IMG/VR virus record: IMGVR_UViG_3300022187_000051
Location: 1-48,045 of that record
Reading direction: 5' to 3' (one strand)
DNA length: 48,045 bases
Source of the DNA: a virus
Numbering within the stretch: the first letter of the stretch is position 1; the number at the start of each line of letters is the position of its first letter. Below the pieces are notes generated by a model. The model was not told the origin of the DNA and ran no database searches. It saw only the letters and a program-made list of their open reading frames with translations. The translations under genes were made by a program, and so were the position numbers. Of this stretch, positions 15,195 to 24,641 are shown piece by piece.

Positions 15195-16421
15195 ATGGCT
15201 ACACAGAGTACGGCAATTACTTACACCACCGCAATAGCTTTCAATTCTGAAACTATTACTTTTCAAGACACCTCCCCTACTTACGGCTCAGGAGATTTAA
15301 GTTGGGCAGAAGCAAGCAACGCAATTCTTGTAAAGATTACAGACCCAACAGGAACGGTAAGTTACAACAACACAAACGGTTCAAGTCCTGACGCAACAGG
15401 AGTAGACGCAAGTTTCACAACTTCTCTTCCACAAGACGCAGATGGAAACGTTTTGCAAGGTCAGTACATTATTCGCATTACTTATTTTGACGTAAGCGAC
15501 ACAGGGTTATCTAACGCCTACTACAGAGACTATGTTTACACCCTTACTTACTCTCGCCCTGTACACGACATTGATGTAAGCCACAGTATCTTTAACCCTA
15601 AGTTCTTCTTAGCAGTTGACGAAACTGATTACGACGTAAACTCTATTACCCCAACAACAACTAGGGATTTTAGAAGGTACAACCCTACAACTATTGGCGG
15701 TTACATTCAAAGTACAACTAGCACAATAAACACAAACTCCTTTTACACAGGCACAAACACTATTTACTTAAAGTCTACGTTGAGCTACACCTTTACCGAC
15801 GGGTATTGGAGTGACGCAAGTGGAACTGCGGTAAACTACACGCTTACCGACATCATAACTACAGCTGCTTTAGATTACGTGGTTAGCGACACAACTTCGA
15901 TTTGTGATTTCTACTGCCCGCTAAAAGAAGTTTACAACGGGTACTACAACAACAAAACAACCAACGTAGGAAAAGCTAACTCTTACCTTGCTAAGTACGA
16001 AGAGGGGTTACACGCTCTTACGATGCTTCAACTTTCTATTGATTGTGGCAAAAGCACAGACATACAAACTTACGTGAACAGACTAACAGAAATACTAGGT
16101 GACGGATGCGAGTGTTCTTCTACTAATACTCCTACGCTTGTAACGGGAGTTGGCGTTATCAATAACTTAGAAAGGGTTTACTCTAAAACCACAAGTTCAA
16201 ACACAACCGCTTACACTTTCTTGGAGTCGGACGCAGCTACAGGAAGTTCAACAAGTTCAAACGCTGCTCTTATTGGATTAACTTACAACAAAGACTTCAT
16301 TGTAACGGTTGACGGAATAAGTGATACGGGCGGAACTTTCGACGTATCAACGGGTGAATACACATTTAGTTTTACAGTAACAAGTGGTGCTGTAATTCAA
16401 GCAATCATAATTAGACCTTAA
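15195..16421 (+). CDS. Virion structural protein, beta-rich with helical cysteine domain
   Basis: A 408-residue, T/S/N/Y-rich protein. Residues about 1-230 look like two immunoglobulin- or FnIII-like sandwiches. Residues about 236-312 form a helical domain with paired cysteines (CDFYCPLKEVYNGYYN, ECSS) and YEEGLHALTMLQLSIDCGK. The last 90 residues are again beta-rich. It begins a new late transcript after the terminase. Such proteins are often head fibres or tail adaptors; the precise role is unknown. It may interact with the signal-peptide protein encoded next. Confidence 0.65.
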   Translation: MATQSTAITYTTAIAFNSETITFQDTSPTYGSGDLSWAEASNAILVKITDPTGTVSYNNTNGSSPDATGVDASFTTSLPQDADGNVLQGQYIIRITYFDVSDTGLSNAYYRDYVYTLTYSRPVHDIDVSHSIFNPKFFLAVDETDYDVNSITPTTTRDFRRYNPTTIGGYIQSTTSTINTNSFYTGTNTIYLKSTLSYTFTDGYWSDASGTAVNYTLTDIITTAALDYVVSDTTSICDFYCPLKEVYNGYYNNKTTNVGKANSYLAKYEEGLHALTMLQLSIDCGKSTDIQTYVNRLTEILGDGCECSSTNTPTLVTGVGVINNLERVYSKTTSSNTTAYTFLESDAATGSSTSSNAALIGLTYNKDFIVTVDGISDTGGTFDVSTGEYTFSFTVTSGAVIQAIIIRP

Positions 16422-16426
16422 TAACG

Positions 16427-17248
16427 ATGAAACAATTACTTTTAACAGCACTTTTAACTCTTGTATCTTTTGTGGGATTTTCCCAATACAAGAACGTAAA
16501 TCAAAAGTTGTACTTTGTAAACGGGATTAAGATTGGAGACACGCTTAAAGTTGACTCTGCGGGAATTTACGGTTCAGGGCATTTCTTAAAAATCCAAGAC
16601 ACTACCACAAGTCCTTGGACGGTAATTCGCTCTGAAATTGACGCAACAGACACAAGTTTCTTTAACAGAGTTTCAAACAAAATAACGCCTAAAAATGCGG
16701 GAGACACTATTGAGGCTGCTGGATTAGACCTTAACGGTCTTTCTGGGAGTGGTTCGTTCTTAAAGATAGGCAACGATAACCGAGTCACTAGGGGTACTGG
16801 TATTGCTACCGACACAAGTTTTTTTAAAAGAACCGCTAACGGAACTATCCAACCAAAAACAGAAACCGACTCTTTGTATCTCGGCTCTAACTTAAACGCT
16901 ACTGAGTTAAACCTAAAAGGGCAGTTCACTCAAAGTAAAGGAGAGGCTTTTTTGGACAACACAATGGGAGGGCCTAAACTTCTAGTTCTTTCTGGCGCTC
17001 ACAACGTTGACACTATTGCTTACGGTGGCCCTTTCAGAGCAGAGGTTGGCGCTCTTGTAAACACGCGAGTTGGAACGTTTTTAACTATTGTTGGAACAAG
17101 TGGTGTTGTTGACGATTCAGCAGCGGTATTTCTTGATTCCCCGCCTTTTTACCTTAATGGAAACGACACGCTTGGTTCGGGAGATATACTACAATTGTAC
17201 ATCTATAATGAAACTAAGTTTTTAGAGGTATCAAGAAGCGACAACTAA
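16427..17248 (+). CDS. Repeat-containing fibre-like protein with Sec signal peptide
   Basis: A 273-residue protein with a textbook Bacteroidota signal sequence, MKQLLLTALLTLVSFVGFSQ, then a beta-repeat region. A unit of about 45 residues recurs: GSGHFLKIQ ... ATDTSFFNRVSNKITPK and GSGSFLKIG ... ATDTSFFKRTANGTIQPK. The C-terminal 100 residues resemble the closing domain of Bacteroidota fibre or surface proteins (GPFRAEVGALVN). It sits between virion genes with five- and three-base spacing, so it is probably expressed late. A signal peptide on a structural-module protein is unexpected: it may be exported to the host envelope, or the leader may be removed by another route. Confidence 0.65.
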   Translation: MKQLLLTALLTLVSFVGFSQYKNVNQKLYFVNGIKIGDTLKVDSAGIYGSGHFLKIQDTTTSPWTVIRSEIDATDTSFFNRVSNKITPKNAGDTIEAAGLDLNGLSGSGSFLKIGNDNRVTRGTGIATDTSFFKRTANGTIQPKTETDSLYLGSNLNATELNLKGQFTQSKGEAFLDNTMGGPKLLVLSGAHNVDTIAYGGPFRAEVGALVNTRVGTFLTIVGTSGVVDDSAAVFLDSPPFYLNGNDTLGSGDILQLYIYNETKFLEVSRSDN

Positions 17249-17251
17249 TAT

Positions 17252-18199
17252 ATGGCTGTATCTGTAAATAAAGTTTACCAAATCTGCCAAGACTTGATTA
17301 GAAAGTCACAAAGTGGCGGATACTTTGACGAGACTGTTTTTAACAGGTACGCTGATATGGCTCAACGTGGCTACTTTAACGACAAGTACAAAGAAAACGA
17401 GTCAAGCCAAGAAAACGACGACAGCTTACAAACCTTAGACGCAAAACCAAGAGTAATTCAAGTGTCAAACGGAGAGGCTAAATACCCAAGCGACTATTGG
17501 CACGCTCAGTTCTTTCAACTACCTTACAAAGTAAAAGGTCGTACAATCAACGTGGAAACGGTACAGCCCGCAGAAGCTTCAATGAGATTATCTAGTGAGT
17601 TCATCGCCCCAAACGAACAAAACCCTATTTGCGTTTTAAGAGATAGCTACATTCAACTTTACCCAACAACTATTACTCAAGTAGAGTTGTCTTATTTGCG
17701 CGAACCAACCCGTCCTTTTTGGAACTATACGGTATCGTCTAACAGAAAGGTTTTCGCAGGGGCAGGAGGAACGGGAACAAACACCAACCCGTCTAAAAAA
17801 GTTTTCTTAAACACGGGCAACGTAAACACCACATTAAACATTATTTCTATAAACAATCACGGACTCCACAACACACAAGCCGTTCTTTACTCAGACGAAG
17901 GAGGAACAGCAATAGGTGGTCTAACAGACGCAACGGATTACTTTGTTATTGTAGTTGACCCAAGCACTATAAAACTAGCGTCTAGTTTAGCCAACGCAGA
18001 AGCAGGTACGGCTCTTTCTTTGTCGGCGGGAGCGGTTGGTACGTCACACAGTTTAACAATAAATGCCGCTGACCACTCCACAGATTTTGAGGTTAGTGAG
18101 TACGATTTACCAAAGATAGTAGCAAGAATTTTAGCCCTTATGGGAATAAGCGTAAGGGAATTTGACATAACACAAATAGCGGGAGCAGGTGCGAACTAA
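17252..18199 (+). CDS. Head-tail connector/tail protein with inserted beta domain
   Basis: A 315-residue protein. The first 150 residues (VNKVYQICQDLIRKSQSGGYF, NRYADMAQRGYFND) are helical, as in connector proteins. Residues about 195-272 form a separate beta module containing GGLTDATDYFVI and TIKLASSLANAEAGTAL, which is also found twice in the 1360-residue tail protein. The end (EVSEYDLPKIVARILALMGI) returns to the helical connector. The next gene overlaps its 3' end by 11 bases. It is likely part of the neck. Confidence 0.65.
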   Translation: MAVSVNKVYQICQDLIRKSQSGGYFDETVFNRYADMAQRGYFNDKYKENESSQENDDSLQTLDAKPRVIQVSNGEAKYPSDYWHAQFFQLPYKVKGRTINVETVQPAEASMRLSSEFIAPNEQNPICVLRDSYIQLYPTTITQVELSYLREPTRPFWNYTVSSNRKVFAGAGGTGTNTNPSKKVFLNTGNVNTTLNIISINNHGLHNTQAVLYSDEGGTAIGGLTDATDYFVIVVDPSTIKLASSLANAEAGTALSLSAGAVGTSHSLTINAADHSTDFEVSEYDLPKIVARILALMGISVREFDITQIAGAGAN

Positions 18200-18806
18200 A
18201 AGGTCATACGCAGAACAAGTCTTAAGGTTGTTACAGCCACGTCTTAAGCCCGAAACCAAAATAAACATTCGGGAAGTGGAAAGTGCGCTGTCGATTGTGC
18301 GTGACCAAGTTTCAACCATTTACCTTAACCAAGCTGTGTGGGCAAACGAGCTAGGAATTTTTGGCGACTTTATTTCAAACTACACAATAGAAGTAAAGAG
18401 TGATAGTGAACGAGGGCTTACTTACGCCACCCTTCCTGTCCGCCCTCTTGACATCGCAAAGAACTACGGAATATACCAAGTGTTTTCAGCCAAAGATATG
18501 GGAGAGCTTTTTATTCCGCTAAGTAATTCCTTTAACTTTTTCTACAACAACGACTTCTCTTCACAGATGGAAGGGTTGAGTGGGTACATCTACGAAGGAG
18601 AAAACATTTATTTTCAACCAGCCCAAGAAGAAGGGCAAACGCTTCAACTAAACATTGTAGCCACAAGTGACGACCTTGACTCTTTTGATAACTTCCCTGT
18701 TGCTCCGTCTTCGGTGAACGATATTATTAGAGGAACTGTTGAATTAATCACCATTGAAAAGGGGTTAGGAGAAGACATAATTAACGACGAAATAGACCAA
18801 GCTTGA
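18189..18806 (+). CDS. Neck / head-tail joining protein
   Basis: A 205-residue protein starting at GTG inside the previous gene. It is mixed alpha/beta, with RSYAEQVLRLLQPRLKPETK and INIREVESALSIVRDQVSTI at the N-terminus, TLPVRPLDIAKNYGIYQV in the middle and an acidic helical C-terminus. Its position in a chain of four overlapping genes leading to the large tail protein suggests a connector or tail-stub component similar to those of crAss-like and T7-like phages. Assignment is by context. Confidence 0.6.
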   Translation: MRTKRSYAEQVLRLLQPRLKPETKINIREVESALSIVRDQVSTIYLNQAVWANELGIFGDFISNYTIEVKSDSERGLTYATLPVRPLDIAKNYGIYQVFSAKDMGELFIPLSNSFNFFYNNDFSSQMEGLSGYIYEGENIYFQPAQEEGQTLQLNIVATSDDLDSFDNFPVAPSSVNDIIRGTVELITIEKGLGEDIINDEIDQA

Positions 18807-19444
18807 GACCTTTAATTGACATAGTAAAAGATTACGCAGTAGGAAAAGGTTACGATTCAGCACACGGATTTGACAGACTTATTCGTTCGGCTATAAAAGG
18901 GTTACGTGAGTTAAGCTACGACGTTGACGGAATAAATGTTGAAGACACTTACACACTTGACAGCGACAACACCATTCCAATTCCAAACGATTACATTCGC
19001 CACGTATTAGTACGAGGTATTACAAACGGTGGACACGTTGATTTGATTCTTAGTACATCTCGCCCAAAAAAGGACGATTGTGGAGACGACAGATTTACCA
19101 ACAACAACTGTGAGTTCAAAGGTACTTTTGTAGAGAACAGAGCGGCAGGAAGATTAGAGTTTGGAACGGAGTACACCTTTACAAAGATTTGGATGAAGTA
19201 CGTTGCCAACCCGCAAAAGGTAGACGGAAAATACCTTGTCCACGAATTTTTAGAAGAGCCTCTTTTGTTGTGGATGGACTACGACTTGGTAAGGTTCAAA
19301 GACAGCGTGAGTAGAGGTGAAAAACAAATGCGCCACATTGCTTACGCCAACGCTAAGTCTCACGCAAGAAAAAGATTAAAGACTCGAAGAAGAGAAGAAC
19401 TACAAGCCTCGATTAGACGCAACAGAAAACGATTCAAAGGTTGA
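18803..19444 (+). CDS. Neck / tail-stub protein
   Basis: A 213-residue protein starting at TTG overlapping the preceding TGA. It has a helical start ([20 protein letters not shown]), a central beta region with [19 protein letters not shown], and a very basic C-terminal helix ([20 protein letters not shown]) that could contact DNA in the channel. The pattern of helical N-terminus plus beta barrel resembles the T7 gp11-type adaptor. It is followed directly by the homing endonuclease gene. Confidence 0.6.
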   Translation: MRPLIDIVKDYAVGKGYDSAHGFDRLIRSAIKGLRELSYDVDGINVEDTYTLDSDNTIPIPNDYIRHVLVRGITNGGHVDLILSTSRPKKDDCGDDRFTNNNCEFKGTFVENRAAGRLEFGTEYTFTKIWMKYVANPQKVDGKYLVHEFLEEPLLLWMDYDLVRFKDSVSRGEKQMRHIAYANAKSHARKRLKTRRREELQASIRRNRKRFKG

Positions 19445-20016
19445 AAGAAGAAACAAGAGTTTTCACTGGCGGGATTACAGATATAGATGATTTGCAGGGA
19501 GAGGTGTGGATGCCTACGACTATATCTCCTGAATATTATATGGTATCAAATTTAGGAAGAGTAAAAAGTCTAAAAAGGACTATAGTTAGGAATAAAATGG
19601 GTAAGTTTCCAGTTGACGATAGAATATTATCGCAATCTTTTGATAAAAGAGGTTATCCTAAAGTGAAATTAAATTTTAAAAAAAAGAGTGTCACTAGGAG
19701 AGCGCATAGAATCGTAGCTGAGGCTTTCATACCCAATCCAGATAACAAACCGCAAGTAAACCACATAAACGGAATAAAGTCTGACAATAGGGTTGAGAAC
19801 CTAGAGTGGGTTACTAATTCAGAAAACATACGCCACGCAGACGAAAATAAATTAAGGGTGTCTTGCTATAAGCCCGTTGTTAGGGGAGACGGCGTTGAAT
19901 TTAAATCTATTTCAGCCGCAGCTAGGGGTACTATTAATGGGAATGCATCAAATATATGTCAATGTTGTGAAGGCAATATAAAAACATCATCTGGGTATAC
20001 TTGGAAATATAAATAA
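19441..20016 (+). CDS. NUMOD4-HNH-NUMOD1 homing endonuclease
   Basis: A 191-residue protein. Residues 17-45 carry a NUMOD4 motif ([18 protein letters not shown]); residues about 85-135 an HNH_3 core ([39 protein letters not shown]); the C-terminus a NUMOD1-like DNA-binding repeat ([26 protein letters not shown]). It cuts DNA at a specific site to spread itself. The first residues, [11 protein letters not shown], copy the start of the following tail gene (KEETRIFNGGM). This suggests insertion at that gene's 5' end. Codons are T-ending, unlike the upstream genes. Its stop overlaps the tail gene ATG (TAATG). Confidence 0.9.
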   Translation: MKEETRVFTGGITDIDDLQGEVWMPTTISPEYYMVSNLGRVKSLKRTIVRNKMGKFPVDDRILSQSFDKRGYPKVKLNFKKKSVTRRAHRIVAEAFIPNPDNKPQVNHINGIKSDNRVENLEWVTNSENIRHADENKLRVSCYKPVVRGDGVEFKSISAAARGTINGNASNICQCCEGNIKTSSGYTWKYK

Positions 20017-23000
20017 TGGCTCAGAAAGAAGAAACTCGTATATTTAATGGAGGAATGAACAAGGATGATTCGCCTCGCTTTCTACCCAACGGAGATTGGA
20101 TAGACGCTTTAAACGCTTCTGTTTTAAATAGAGAAGGTACGGGCGGAGATATTGTTACTGAGATTGGAAACGAAGAAATATCGCTTTACCGAAGCTCAGG
20201 CGCTACAACTTACTCTTTACCCTCTGGAACAAACACTACAATAGGAAGCGTTGACGACCCAGTAAGAGGACATACTTATTGGTTTGTACACAACTCAAAC
20301 AACAAACATGTAATACTAAGATACGAGTACGACACAAATATTGCAAGACTTGTCTGGGAAGATAACTCTTACGCCCAATCTTACAATCAATTTAACCTAA
20401 ATTTTATAGGAAGCTTCTTAAGCACAACCGCCTATTCAAAGGGAGATATAGTTTTAGATAGTGGTTCGTATTATACTTTATTGAGGAAAAAATATATATC
20501 TCAAAAAACAATAACAGCCTACAATAATTACACAGATTTAATAACATTAGGTTTCTCTCCAAATTATTACAAAACAGGAGACAAGGTTGTATATAGCGAT
20601 AACGGTGGTAGTGTTGGTGGGTTAACTGACGGAGATACGTACTATGTAATATCTGTAACAAGTGCTACTATAAAGCTAGCAAACTCTTTTGCAAATGCTA
20701 TTGATGGTGTCGCTATTGATTTAACTGGAAGTTTAAGTGGTTCACCAAATTTGGTACACGTAAACGAGGTAAATGATGGTAGTTGTTGGGCTAATATAAG
20801 CGACACGCTTAATTTTAGTTCAAGTTTCCAAATAACTCATGCTGTTGTTGTAGAGCAAAACGAGCGAGTATATCTTATTTGGACAGATAATAACGAACAG
20901 CCATCATTTCTTGAGGTAACATCTATAAACAACCTATCCCCATATCCATATTTAGATAGAAAATTTATTGACTTATACGCCTTTCAACCTCAGCATCCAA
21001 TGGTTTGTACTATTGGTACTGACTCATCAATAGAGCAAAACAGCATCGCTCAAAAAATATTTCAGTTTAGATACGCTTGGAAATTTAAAGATGGAAGAAC
21101 CACAGCTATGTCTCCATCCTCTAGGTTGCCACTACCATCTAAATACTTCTATGAAGACATACACACAGACAATAAAATAGATATTGAAATACCGCTACCT
21201 CACAATCACGAAAATAATATAGTAGAGCAAGTATTGGTTTATGCGAAAGAAAACGGAACAAACAATACTGGTGATTATTACTTGACGGAGGTTTTAGACG
21301 TAGAAGATGAAACTGTTTCAGAATACGACTCCCCGTACTCAGATAGGTATTTGTGGTATATTTCAAAATCATTTTACAACAACTCAATTACATCTGCTGT
21401 GCCTACGACGGTGCAAAATCAAGTTCAAGATTTTATACCCGTAAAGTCTGCTACATTAGCAGTTGTAGGGAATGGTAGAGTTTTATTAGGCAATAATACA
21501 GACGGATATGATTTTGACTTATCTAATTTAGATGTAAACTTTAGCGCAATAACCACTTTAAACCCATCAAACTTAGCCTCTAATTCTGGCGCAAAGGGGC
21601 ATTTTAAGAAAAATAGTAGATACCCATTTGGGATAGTGTACGGTGATAGAAGTGGTAGGCTTACGAATGTTTTAAGGAATGATACGATGTACTTAGACAC
21701 CCCTTATTGGAATTTAGCTAATAGAGGGGAGGTAATGTGTAAAATGACAATCGCTCATGCGCCTCCCTCTTGGGCTGAATTTTGGTATCCAGTTTTTTGC
21801 GGAAACCAAACCACAGATAAATATATACAATCTGCTGCTGCCGCTGTTACAGACCCAGATTTAAGATTAGAAGACCCTAATGAGTACGCCGATAAAATAG
21901 ATTTTCCGTCTTACACCTATACTTTCTCTAATGGTCAATATATTAGAGTAATAGAGGATTTTAGCGCATCTAACTATATGCCTTCATCAAATGGTATATC
22001 TCAAATATTAAAGAGTAACCCAGACGGGACAGAGCCATTTGAGATTAGGACTAATGGGTTTTCAGACTTTACAATCAATCCAAACACATCGGATATGGTT
22101 GAGGTTTTTTCTTTGTCAAATAAAGACCCAAATCAGCAGGTTTGGTACGAAATGGGGTGGGCTTTTAAAATTGAAACAGATGAAAACGGGAATAGGGTTC
22201 ACGGTGGAACTAATAGCTTTTATACCAACGTAAAAAATTATACAGACACGGAGTTTTCTATAACTGGTGTTTCGGGGGGCAGCAACGACATACTCACCAT
22301 AGGTAGCAACACACTATCAACAGGCGATGCTATTTTATATAAAGACGGCTCGGGGGCAATATCAGGATTAATAGACGCTACTGTTTATTATGTTATTGAA
22401 AACACATCTACTACAATAAAGCTTGCAGATAGTGAGTCAAATGCGGATTCTGGTATTTCTATAACTGGATTAAATTATTATGGGGCTGGGTCTTATATTG
22501 TGGGGGAGACAGACATTGTTTCTTGCCAATCTCAGATTATAGGCGGTGCAAACGCTCAGGATTGTGTTGTTGTTTTAGACCAATCGGATTCATACTCAAT
22601 AGACATAGACTTCTATGAGCAAAGTCTTGCTAAAACCCCCATGATAGAAAGTATGGATATATTTCCATTTAAGAACTCTAAAATATCCGTTCAAGGCAGA
22701 CCAAATTTAGTCAACAGTAACTACAAACAAAATATTAGGGAACAAGAGATAGTTTACTCAGAACCCATAGTTGACAACACTGACTTTTTTGGGGCAAACA
22801 GATTTTTCGACGGAAGTTTCAGCGATTCGTTAAACAACGCTTACGGAGACTTAACCGTTATGCACTCTGACGGAAACGAGTTATTTTGTATTCAAGAAAC
22901 AAAGGTCGCAAGGATATTAACTAATAAGAACCTCCTTTACACAGCTTCGGGAAGTCAAAGCCTTAACGTGCAAGCGGATACACTTCTTTCAGAGCCTCAA

Positions 23001-24098
23001 TATTTCCCACAAGACTTCGGCTGTCAAAACCCAGAGAGCTTTTCAGAATACGGTGGTGTTAAGTTTTGGGTGGACAGATTAAGGGGTGCTGTTTTAATGA
23101 GCGCTGCGGGCGAAGTAAAAAACATTGCCCAAATAAAGATGTTAAGTTACTTTGAAAACAACTTAGCTTATCCCTATCCGTACAACGAAAACTCTGACAC
23201 TTTCGCCAACGGAAACAAAATATACAGTGGTTACAGCATTAGAGACAACTCTTACTACATAACCCTTGACGCTCACAAGTTAATAAAAAGAAATGTTTCC
23301 ACAAGCGGAACAGAGTACACAATAACAATGACCGCCTTAGATATAGAAGATGGTACTTTTGATAGGCTTGTGGATATAGGTGTTGTGCCTATAAAGAGCG
23401 AAGTCAACACTTACGACATTGTTTGGGAGGGATTAACAATAACATCTAGTGATTCATCTGCAAAAACAATAACGGTAGACAGCGGTGTTTCCATTGGAAC
23501 TATATTTGCGGGTCTTATATATGTTCCTTTTGTTCAAACCATTTCCTTTTCAAAGGACAGGGGAAGGTGGATAAGCAGACACAGTTTTACGCCTGAGTGG
23601 ATGAGCAGCAGTGGTAACAGCTTAGTTAGCTTTGTTGATGGAAAGTGTTACGTTCACAACCTAACAAGCTACCAAACGGCATTTTTTGGCACTAAATTTA
23701 ATTACGCAAGATACTACGGTTCTGACCCCGCTGGCGCTTTGGACGACACGGTAAAAAACTTGTTTGTAGAGTTTCCGTTTAACCAAGAGCCTAACATTGT
23801 AAAAGAACCAATCACAATAGCCACAGACTCTAATCAAGTATTCAACATTGATTACGCTGTAAACGAGTCAGAGCAAATAACGGACAACGAAACAACAGAC
23901 TACGAAGAATTTGAGGGTTACTATTGGTCTCCTATTTTCAAAGACAAAACAACACCTGTGGTTACTTATCCGTTACTAGAAGGAGACTTAGTAAAAGGCA
24001 AGTACTTAAAGGCAAGGTTAAAGGCAACAACGGATGGAAACCAACAAGCTTCTATATCTTCGGTAAAGCTAAAGTACAATAATAGTAACCTAACTTAA
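20016..24098 (+). CDS. Large tail (nozzle/stabilisation-type) protein
   Basis: A 1360-residue virion protein. The N-terminus (RIFNGGMNKDDSPRFLPNGD, WIDALNASV) is typical of large beta-propeller tail proteins that build the nozzle of short tails, comparable in role to T7 gp12 and the large tail proteins of crAss-like phages. Two copies of a beta module sit inside it, at about 20505-20770 and 22244-22510, each with a GGLTDGDTYYVI / SGLIDATVYYVI and TIKLA core. From about 20400 to 22780 codons are T-ending; afterwards they return to the phage norm. No enzymatic motif seen. Confidence 0.75.
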   Translation: MAQKEETRIFNGGMNKDDSPRFLPNGDWIDALNASVLNREGTGGDIVTEIGNEEISLYRSSGATTYSLPSGTNTTIGSVDDPVRGHTYWFVHNSNNKHVILRYEYDTNIARLVWEDNSYAQSYNQFNLNFIGSFLSTTAYSKGDIVLDSGSYYTLLRKKYISQKTITAYNNYTDLITLGFSPNYYKTGDKVVYSDNGGSVGGLTDGDTYYVISVTSATIKLANSFANAIDGVAIDLTGSLSGSPNLVHVNEVNDGSCWANISDTLNFSSSFQITHAVVVEQNERVYLIWTDNNEQPSFLEVTSINNLSPYPYLDRKFIDLYAFQPQHPMVCTIGTDSSIEQNSIAQKIFQFRYAWKFKDGRTTAMSPSSRLPLPSKYFYEDIHTDNKIDIEIPLPHNHENNIVEQVLVYAKENGTNNTGDYYLTEVLDVEDETVSEYDSPYSDRYLWYISKSFYNNSITSAVPTTVQNQVQDFIPVKSATLAVVGNGRVLLGNNTDGYDFDLSNLDVNFSAITTLNPSNLASNSGAKGHFKKNSRYPFGIVYGDRSGRLTNVLRNDTMYLDTPYWNLANRGEVMCKMTIAHAPPSWAEFWYPVFCGNQTTDKYIQSAAAAVTDPDLRLEDPNEYADKIDFPSYTYTFSNGQYIRVIEDFSASNYMPSSNGISQILKSNPDGTEPFEIRTNGFSDFTINPNTSDMVEVFSLSNKDPNQQVWYEMGWAFKIETDENGNRVHGGTNSFYTNVKNYTDTEFSITGVSGGSNDILTIGSNTLSTGDAILYKDGSGAISGLIDATVYYVIENTSTTIKLADSESNADSGISITGLNYYGAGSYIVGETDIVSCQSQIIGGANAQDCVVVLDQSDSYSIDIDFYEQSLAKTPMIESMDIFPFKNSKISVQGRPNLVNSNYKQNIREQEIVYSEPIVDNTDFFGANRFFDGSFSDSLNNAYGDLTVMHSDGNELFCIQETKVARILTNKNLLYTASGSQSLNVQADTLLSEPQYFPQDFGCQNPESFSEYGGVKFWVDRLRGAVLMSAAGEVKNIAQIKMLSYFENNLAYPYPYNENSDTFANGNKIYSGYSIRDNSYYITLDAHKLIKRNVSTSGTEYTITMTALDIEDGTFDRLVDIGVVPIKSEVNTYDIVWEGLTITSSDSSAKTITVDSGVSIGTIFAGLIYVPFVQTISFSKDRGRWISRHSFTPEWMSSSGNSLVSFVDGKCYVHNLTSYQTAFFGTKFNYARYYGSDPAGALDDTVKNLFVEFPFNQEPNIVKEPITIATDSNQVFNIDYAVNESEQITDNETTDYEEFEGYYWSPIFKDKTTPVVTYPLLEGDLVKGKYLKARLKATTDGNQQASISSVKLKYNNSNLT

Positions 24099-24105
24099 AA
24101 AGGGT

Positions 24106-24113
24106 TATCTTTG
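24106..24113 (+). promoter_or_regulatory. Late promoter box TATCTTTG
   Basis: Exact TATCTTTG after the large tail gene, six bases before the ATG at 24120, which makes that ATG (not one 9 bases earlier) the likely start. Confidence 0.6.
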
Positions 24114-24119
24114 CAACAG

Positions 24120-24641
24120 ATGTTTCGCTTATTTAAAAGAAAGCCAAAAGGCGAAGAAGTTTTGTTAAAGAAACTTTCGGAAGGAAGGGGTCTTTTGTGG
24201 GACAGAATAAACGAGCTAAAGGAGCAACTACAAAACGTTGAAGGCGCTGTAAAGCACCACACAAAGGAAATGGAAGAAATGTTTCCAACAACACACCACC
24301 TAGAAAACGGGCTTTACACAAGGCAAGTGTTGATGCCAAAGGGAAGTTTTGTTGTTAGCTTCATTCACAAGCAAAGCCATCCGTCGTTTTTTCTTTCGGG
24401 CGAAATGGACGTGTTAAACGACAAAGCAGAAATAAAAAGAATAAAAGCCCCAATGACAGTACAAACAGAAATAGGCACACAAAGAGTGGCTTATATGCGT
24501 GAAGACTGTGTTTGGGCGTGTGTCTACAAAACAGACGCTAAAAATATAGAAGAGGCAGAAAGGGAAGTTTATACAGAGAACTACCTTGAATTGCCACAAA
24601 GTGTAATTAACGAAAAGATTCTATTATTATGGCAGGAATAG
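24120..24641 (+). CDS. Cupin-like phage protein
   Basis: A 173-residue protein. After a basic helical start (MFRLFKRKPKGEEVLLKKL) there is a probable cupin-type beta barrel from about residue 60: NGLYTRQVLMPKGSFVVSF, HKQSHPSFFLSGEMDVLND, KRIKAPMTVQTEIGTQRVAY and EDCVWACVY. This matches the compact cupin-like proteins often encoded near phage tail genes; the usual metal site is reduced to one or two histidines. It overlaps the next gene by 13 bases. A virion or chaperone role is possible. Confidence 0.65.
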   Translation: MFRLFKRKPKGEEVLLKKLSEGRGLLWDRINELKEQLQNVEGAVKHHTKEMEEMFPTTHHLENGLYTRQVLMPKGSFVVSFIHKQSHPSFFLSGEMDVLNDKAEIKRIKAPMTVQTEIGTQRVAYMREDCVWACVYKTDAKNIEEAEREVYTENYLELPQSVINEKILLLWQE

